A stretch of DNA of 64,000 nucleotides from Lachancea kluyveri NRRL Y-12651 (lineage: Eukaryota > Ascomycota > Saccharomycetes > Saccharomycetales > Saccharomycetaceae): the NCBI GenBank assembly GCA_000149225.2, contig CM000694.1, positions 496,001-560,000 on the forward strand, in the 5' to 3' direction. The notes beneath the pieces are model-generated. The model was not told the DNA's origin and did not search any database. It was given only the letters and a program-made list of their open reading frames with translations. Shown here piece after piece: positions 58,977-64,000 of this stretch. A program made the translations under genes and the position numbers. The first letter of the stretch is position 1; each line of letters opens with the position of its first letter.

Positions 58977-59957
58977 ATGACTAAATTTGATCCAGATCAA
59001 TTACCATACTATAATCCGCAAAAGGAGCGAAAGGTCGCTTTGGTAACAGGAGGAAATAGTGGTATTGGCTGGTATACCGTTTTACACTTATACATGCACG
59101 GCTTTATAGTATACGTTGGAGGCAGGAATTCTAGTAGGGTCAACCAGGCAATCAAGGCGATTCAAAACGAAGCAAAAAGTCGGCAGCGGAAAAGTACTTT
59201 TAAAGGCTTAAAATTGGAGCGTAATTTCGGTAAATTACACTTTTTATCTTTGGATCTGAGCGACTTAAGGTCGGTTGACAAGGCAGCCGCTAAATTTAAA
59301 GGTCTCGAGCTATCTTTGGATGTCCTGATTAATAACGCTGGTGTCATGGCCTTGCCATATGAAATTACAAAAGATGGATTTGAGATTCAACTTCAAACAA
59401 ACTACATTTCACACTTTTTATTAACGATGAGACTCTTACCCCGCATCAAAAGATGTAATGGCAGAGTTATCACTGTATCTTCCATCGGACATAACTTGGA
59501 GTTTACCTACTTCAATTTAAATAGGGATTTCAACTACATGCCAAATATAATTTTCACTTGGATGCGATATGCAATGGCAAAGACTGCGTTGATTCAGTTC
59601 ACTAAAATGCTAGCTATTAAACATCCGGATGTCCTCTGTATATCAGTGCACCCAGGTTTAGTGATGGAAACTAACTTATTTAGTTACTGGACAAGATTGC
59701 CTATTGTCGGTATATTTTTTTGGATTTTTTTCCAAATTGTAGGCTATTTCTTTGGTGTTTCCAACGAACAGGGGTCCTTGGCTACATTGAAGAGTGCGCT
59801 ATCTGCAAAGTTAACATTAGATAAAGATAATGGGAAATACTTCACCACCGGAGGGGTAGAATCCAAACCCAGTTATGTTGCAAATAATTTAGATAATGCT
59901 GCATCTAGCTGGATATGGACCGTACACGAGCTACGTGACCGCGGATTTGAGGTATAG
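58977..59957 (+). CDS. ENV9: Short-chain dehydrogenase Env9
   Basis: Env9 is a short-chain dehydrogenase/reductase of lipid droplets with links to vacuole morphology. The 326 residues (330 in S. cerevisiae) have the NADP-binding TGGNSGIG near residue 25, NNAGVMALP, the catalytic serine in TVSSIGH and the Y-A-M-A-K catalytic pair. A hydrophobic stretch ([19 protein letters not shown], about 243-261) suits lipid-droplet or membrane attachment. S. cerevisiae has it on chromosome XV; here it sits between BEM4 and the recombinase/CDC60, which are not chromosome XV genes. Confidence 0.94.
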   Translation: MTKFDPDQLPYYNPQKERKVALVTGGNSGIGWYTVLHLYMHGFIVYVGGRNSSRVNQAIKAIQNEAKSRQRKSTFKGLKLERNFGKLHFLSLDLSDLRSVDKAAAKFKGLELSLDVLINNAGVMALPYEITKDGFEIQLQTNYISHFLLTMRLLPRIKRCNGRVITVSSIGHNLEFTYFNLNRDFNYMPNIIFTWMRYAMAKTALIQFTKMLAIKHPDVLCISVHPGLVMETNLFSYWTRLPIVGIFFWIFFQIVGYFFGVSNEQGSLATLKSALSAKLTLDKDNGKYFTTGGVESKPSYVANNLDNAASSWIWTVHELRDRGFEV

Positions 59958-60469
59958 GTAGGGACACAAAAAAAGAGGTGGGAAAGTGAAAATGAAACAA
60001 TGACTAGGAAAACTCCGGGAGGCATAAGCTAGCGTTTTATAGATAATAAAAAAGTACTAAAGTTTACGTTGATTTGCCAACAATGATGGGACTTGACTGT
60101 AAGGTTGTTAATAGAGGGCCTGTAAATCAATTGGGCTAAGAGCATTTATAGCTTCTAGATTTTGTTAGCACTCTAGATTCGGAATGAGTTCTGACTTCAA
60201 TGGTTAATGTTGTATTGGTGTGACATTTTCTAAGATTGTGGCTACTCTTTATAGCAGATTCGTTGAAATGTGGGTTAATATGCCCTTTCTAATTGCACAT
60301 CCGTACTTACTAATACAGACTCACAGTCCCGCGCCTGCGGAAGTTCAATTGGGGCAGGTGTTGCATATGCTTAACGTTAGCCTGTTTCGGGCATTACTTG
60401 TGCACCAACCTGAGTCCTCCAAGAAGCCAGGTGCTTTTTGTATGAGCTTGTCCTTGTAGTATAAAACCC
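59958..60469. other. Spacer between ENV9 and IS607-type gene
   Basis: About 510 bases. The first 350 are AT-rich like the rest of the window (one 60-base sample, 60061-60120, is 25/60 G+C). From about 60320 the composition rises towards that of the recombinase gene, so the foreign segment may extend past its stop codon. No TnpB-like frame is present. A frame at 60220-60459 starts with GTG and has no recognisable content. Confidence 0.5.
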
Positions 60470-61216
60470 CTAGACAACGTCGGGTTGCGCTGCACTTTCC
60501 CCAAAAACATCATCCTGCCCCGTACTGGCCGTTAGTGCCTCCTGCATCTGCATGTTTGCATTATGTGCTATTGCTGCAACGCTTTCTTCTGTGATGTTGT
60601 TTGCCGACCTTGCATTTCGTGGCTTTCTGTTATACTGCCGTTTTTTCTTGTACGTTTCATCTGGCTTGTGGACACTATTCCTAGCAGCAGACTGGTTCGT
60701 GATGGCAAGCAAGTCCTCAGAGAGCTCTCCGGACGTGTATTGGTCTGCACACGCGTTGGGATTCAGGACCACGACCTCGACACCATGCTTCTCACATATC
60801 CACTCGAACAGTTCAAAACCAAACCTGCATAGCCTGTCTTTGTATTCCACAACCACACGAGCAATGTTTCCCTCGTAGACCAGCTCCAAGAGCTTCCGGA
60901 ACCCCTTCCGGTCCCAATCGAGTCCTGATCCAATATCAGAGATGACCTCTGCCCCAGGAAATTGCGCAGTGAGGTTGCCGCATTGACGGTCAAGGTCTTC
61001 CTGTTGGTGGTTGGCCCCGACTCGTGCGTAGCATAGAGTAGTGCAATGGTCCTGGCTGTAACTCCGCTGCTGGCACAGTGCAACAATGTCTTCCTTGTGG
61101 TAGTACCTGTTTCTCCCCGGCCTGATGAACCTGATCTTTCCCTGGTCAGCCCAGTTTGCTAGCGTGGATACTGAAATATTGTATTTCTTGCGCACTTCAC
61201 CTGCACGGATATACAT
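60470..61216 (-). CDS. IS607-family serine recombinase (TnpA), bacterial type
   Basis: The 248 residues start at the ATG at 61216. Residues 1-47 form the MerR-type helix-turn-helix of IS607 transposases (IRAGEVRKKYNISVSTLANW; DQGKIRFIRPGRNRYY). Residues 60-175 form the small serine-recombinase catalytic domain: LCYARVGANHQQEDLDRQ, DWDRKGFRKLLE, VEYKDRLCRFGFELFEWI, GELSEDLLAI. By comparison with gamma-delta resolvase, R65, R103, D127, R128 and R131 match its R8, R45, D67, R68 and R71. The nucleophile serine is replaced by Gly67 (codon GGG). A C-terminal extension includes KKKRQYNRKPRNAR (191-203 region), resembling a nuclear localisation signal, then a polar tail. Two 60-base samples are 35/60 G+C against 19-25/60 in flanks. 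No TnpB gene or terminal repeats were seen; IS607 elements lack the latter. Probably a horizontally acquired, possibly catalytically dead gene. Confidence 0.9.
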   Translation of the reverse strand: MYIRAGEVRKKYNISVSTLANWADQGKIRFIRPGRNRYYHKEDIVALCQQRSYSQDHCTTLCYARVGANHQQEDLDRQCGNLTAQFPGAEVISDIGSGLDWDRKGFRKLLELVYEGNIARVVVEYKDRLCRFGFELFEWICEKHGVEVVVLNPNACADQYTSGELSEDLLAITNQSAARNSVHKPDETYKKKRQYNRKPRNARSANNITEESVAAIAHNANMQMQEALTASTGQDDVFGESAAQPDVV

Positions 61217-61521
61217 GGCTCTTTAAACTACTGTACCGCCAACTGGCCTTCTCTGCTGAGCAGTTTTCGTTTCTTGGTGTAATGCTAATAGACCCCTGGA
61301 GTTGCAGTGATAATTCTTCACGTGTTTTGTATATCCGTTGTTACGACTCTTACTTATTTCTTTTCACACGAATAGTGCTGTCAGCTGCATTTATTTGCGT
61401 TTTTAATGATCTTTTCTCCTTCAATACAAATCGTACATAGTGTACTAGAAGAAAATTTTTCTTGAAGTCATCACGTAGTCGAAGTTTAACCTCTAGTATA
61501 GTGTAAGCACAACCATCATAA
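61217..61521. promoter_or_regulatory. Region between IS607-type gene and CDC60
   Basis: About 305 bases shared as the divergent upstream region of the recombinase and CDC60. A TCACGTG (61318-61324) lies about 200 bases from the CDC60 ATG. Composition drops from GC-rich near the recombinase to AT-rich (19/60 at 61381-61440), so the foreign/native junction may be at about 61220-61330. Confidence 0.5.
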
Positions 61522-64000
61522 ATGTCTGCTGGTACTGAATCGAAGGGTTTAGTGTTGGAAAACACCGCCCGTAGAGATGCATTAATTGCCATTGAAAAGA
61601 AATACCAAAAAATATGGGCTGAAGAACACTTGTTTGAAATTGACGCACCTTCTATCGAAGAAGAATCTGTTTCTATGGATTCCGAAGAGTTGCAGAAGAA
61701 GTATCCAAAGTTCATGTCTTCCATGGCTTATCCTTACATGAATGGTGTTTTGCACGCTGGACACTGCTTTACCTTGTCTAAGGTTGAATTTTCTGTCGGT
61801 TTCGAAAGAATGAACGGTAAGAGAGCCTTATTTCCTTTAGGTTTCCATTGTACCGGTATGCCTATCCTAGCTTGTGCTGACAAGTTGAAGAGAGAGTCCG
61901 AAATGTTTGGTACCAATTTCTTGAATGTCCCAGTTGAAGAAGACGAAGAAGAACCAAAGGAAGAAATCAAACAAGAATCAGAAGATGTGACCAAGTTCAA
62001 GGCTAAAAAATCTAAGGCTGCTGCCAAAAAGGGTCGTGGTAAGTACCAATTTGAGATCATGTTGCAGTTGGGTATTCCAAGAGAAGAAGTGATTCAATTC
62101 GCTGATCCTCAATACTGGTTGAACTACTTCCCACCATTGTGTGAACAGGATTGTACTTCTTTTGGTGCTCGTATTGACTGGAGACGTTCTTTCATCACCA
62201 CCGACATGAATCCGTACTATGATGCTTTTATCAGATGGCAAATGAACAAATTGAAGGCCTTGGGTAAAATCAAATTTGGTGAACGTTATACCATTTACTC
62301 TGAAAAGGATGGCCAAGCTTGTATGGATCATGATAGACAATCAGGTGAGGGTGTCACTCCACAGGAATACATCGGTATTAAGATTGAAGTTACTGAGTTT
62401 GCTCCAGAAGCCAAGAAGATCGTTGATAGTTCTGATGCCTTGGACAAATCCAAGAAGATCTACTTTGTTGCTGCTACTTTAAGACCAGAAACCATGTACG
62501 GTCAAACTTGTTGTTTCGTTTCTCCAAAAATCGAATATGGTATTTTTGATGCAGGTGATGCTTATTATATTACAACTGAACGTGCATTCAAGAACATGTC
62601 CTACCAAAAGTTGACTCCAAAGAGAGGTTACTACAAACCTATTGTCACTATTAGCGGTAAGCACTTCATCGGTTCCAAGATCCACGCCCCACTAGCAGCC
62701 TATGAAGAGTTGAGAATTTTGCCAATGGAAACAGTTATTGCTAACAAGGGTACTGGTGTTGTTACTTGTGTTCCTTCTAACTCTCCAGATGACTACATGA
62801 CCACAAAGGATCTACAACACAAACCAGAATACTATGGTATTGAGGCCGATTGGATTAAACATGAACCAATTCCAATTATCAATACTGAGAAATACGGTGA
62901 TTTGATTGCCAAGGCTGTTTGCGAAGAGAATAAGATCAAATCTCCAAAGGATACTAACCAATTAGCAGAAGCTAAGAAGATAGCGTATAAGGAAGACTAC
63001 TACACTGGTACCATGATATATGGTAAATATAAGGGTGAAAAGGTTGAGGCTGCGAAGTCCAAGGTTAAGAGCGATATGATCGCTGCTGGCCAAGCCTTTG
63101 TGTATGATGAGCCCGAATCTCTGGTTATTTCTCGTTCTGGTGACGAATGTATCGTTTCTTTGGAAGACCAATGGTACGTGGACTATGGTGAAGAATCCTG
63201 GAAAGAGCAAGCCATTGAATGTTTGGAACAGATGGAACTGTTTGCTCCTGAAGTTAAGAATGCATTTGAGGGTGTTTTGGAATGGTTGAAGAACTGGGCC
63301 GTCTGTCGTACTTACGGTCTAGGTACTAGATTGCCATGGGATGAAAAGTACTTGGTTGAATCATTGTCTGACTCCACTATTTACCAAGCTTTTTACACCA
63401 TTGCTCATATGTTGTTCAAGGACTATTACGGCCAGGAAGTTGGTTCTTTGGGTATCAAGGCTGAACAGATGACGGACGAAGTCTTCGAATACATCTTCCA
63501 ACACGTTGATGAGGTCAAAGGCACAGATATTCCACTAAAGTCTTTGCAAAAGTTGAGAAGAGAATTTGAGTATTTCTACCCATTGGACGTTTCCATTTCC
63601 GGTAAGGATTTGATTCCAAACCATTTGACCTTTTTCATCTATACACATGTCGCTTTATTCCCTAAGAAGTTCTGGCCAAAGGGTATCAGAGCCAACGGCC
63701 ATTTAATGTTAAACAATGCTAAGATGTCTAAATCTACTGGTAACTTTATGACTTTGGAACAAATCGTGGGGAAGTTTGGTGCCGATGCTTCTCGTATCGC
63801 TTTGGCTGATGCTGGTGATACCGTTGAAGATGCCAACCTTGACGAAGCCAATGCTAACGCTGCTATTTTAAGACTGTTCAACCTAAAGGAATGGTCTGAG
63901 GAAATTGTTGGCAGCGTTGACAAGCTACGTTCTGGTGAAATCACCGAATTTTTCGATGTTGCCTTTGAACATGAAATGAACTTTTTGATTGAAGAAACCT
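61522..64000 (+). CDS. CDC60: Cytosolic leucyl-tRNA synthetase (5' part)
   Basis: Cdc60 charges tRNA-Leu in the cytosol. The frame opens at 61522 (MSAGTESKGLVLENTARRDA) and continues to the window end, about 826 codons of the roughly 1090 expected, so it is cut by the window edge only. The class I signature of HIGH type is in PYMNGVLHAGHCF (near residue 75). A CP1 editing domain follows (TLRPETMYGQT; GTGVVTCVPSNSPDDY), and KMSKS occurs as NAKMSKSTGNF. The insertion FKAKKSKAAAKKGRGKYQ is typical of the fungal enzyme. The N-terminus is five residues longer than in S. cerevisiae. The gene is transcribed away from the recombinase. Confidence 0.97.
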   Translation, partial: MSAGTESKGLVLENTARRDALIAIEKKYQKIWAEEHLFEIDAPSIEEESVSMDSEELQKKYPKFMSSMAYPYMNGVLHAGHCFTLSKVEFSVGFERMNGKRALFPLGFHCTGMPILACADKLKRESEMFGTNFLNVPVEEDEEEPKEEIKQESEDVTKFKAKKSKAAAKKGRGKYQFEIMLQLGIPREEVIQFADPQYWLNYFPPLCEQDCTSFGARIDWRRSFITTDMNPYYDAFIRWQMNKLKALGKIKFGERYTIYSEKDGQACMDHDRQSGEGVTPQEYIGIKIEVTEFAPEAKKIVDSSDALDKSKKIYFVAATLRPETMYGQTCCFVSPKIEYGIFDAGDAYYITTERAFKNMSYQKLTPKRGYYKPIVTISGKHFIGSKIHAPLAAYEELRILPMETVIANKGTGVVTCVPSNSPDDYMTTKDLQHKPEYYGIEADWIKHEPIPIINTEKYGDLIAKAVCEENKIKSPKDTNQLAEAKKIAYKEDYYTGTMIYGKYKGEKVEAAKSKVKSDMIAAGQAFVYDEPESLVISRSGDECIVSLEDQWYVDYGEESWKEQAIECLEQMELFAPEVKNAFEGVLEWLKNWAVCRTYGLGTRLPWDEKYLVESLSDSTIYQAFYTIAHMLFKDYYGQEVGSLGIKAEQMTDEVFEYIFQHVDEVKGTDIPLKSLQKLRREFEYFYPLDVSISGKDLIPNHLTFFIYTHVALFPKKFWPKGIRANGHLMLNNAKMSKSTGNFMTLEQIVGKFGADASRIALADAGDTVEDANLDEANANAAILRLFNLKEWSEEIVGSVDKLRSGEITEFFDVAFEHEMNFLIEET

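Noticed and set aside
60220-60459. 79-codon frame next to the recombinase, considered as a TnpB remnant
   Set aside because: It starts with GTG, is far too short, and shows none of the zinc-finger or RuvC-like residues of TnpB.
1-64000. LTR retrotransposons, solo LTRs, tRNA genes and CRISPR arrays
   Set aside because: No paired terminal repeats, reverse transcriptase frames, cloverleaf elements or spaced direct repeats were recognised by eye; a tRNAscan and LTR search would be needed to exclude short remnants.

Overview
The window comes from a budding yeast of the family Saccharomycetaceae that split off before the whole-genome duplication (WGD): a Zygosaccharomyces, Torulaspora, Kluyveromyces or Lachancea type yeast. 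The genes are compact, nearly intron-free and AT-leaning. Almost every protein is recognisably the orthologue of a Saccharomyces cerevisiae protein. Genes that S. cerevisiae keeps on two different chromosomes (YOR246-YOR270 and YPL160-YPL176, a sister pair from the WGD) are interleaved here in one row, which is the order expected before duplication. I cannot fix the species from sequence alone.

Layout. 1-1.3 kb: a fragment resembling the DUP/COS membrane protein family. 1.3-18.7 kb: VPH1, PAC1, HRK1, PNT1, RBL2, DSE3, GPN2, RPN8, COX10, GCD1. 18.9-27 kb: RPT4, HNT3, MRPL40, CDC31, NIP100 and SPT14; SPT14 carries a 64-nt intron just inside its 5' end. 27-38.7 kb: TRE1/TRE2 ancestor, DAP1, an OSW1 positional homologue, MEX67, SEC63, NAT5, MRX4, TMA16. 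38.9-53.5 kb: REV3, ATG29, SET6, TUM1, CLP1, APC5, MLH3. 54-60 kb: the SVS1/SRL1 ancestor, YPL162C homologue, BEM4, ENV9. 60.5-61.2 kb: a gene of bacterial type, an IS607-family serine recombinase (TnpA). 61.5 kb to the end: the 5' part of CDC60.

The genes do not form operons. Shared control is visible in promoters: Rpn4 boxes (PACE, GGTGGCAAA) lie in front of both proteasome genes, RPN8 and RPT4, and also in front of SEC63. SBF-type boxes cluster upstream of the SVS1/SRL1 cell-wall gene. Abf1-type sites sit in several intergenic regions, and Reb1 sites lie upstream of VPH1 and MRPL40.

The most unusual object is the IS607-type recombinase between ENV9 and CDC60. It is GC-rich against AT-rich neighbours and has no TnpB partner. 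It keeps the MerR-type helix-turn-helix and the arginine/aspartate residues of a serine recombinase, but has glycine where the catalytic serine should be. It also has a C-terminal extension with a nuclear-localisation-like basic patch. The second point worth testing is a possible unannotated intron (GTATGT, TACTAAC, CAG) upstream of the YPL162C homologue, which would join a short upstream exon to a small hydrophobic reading frame.
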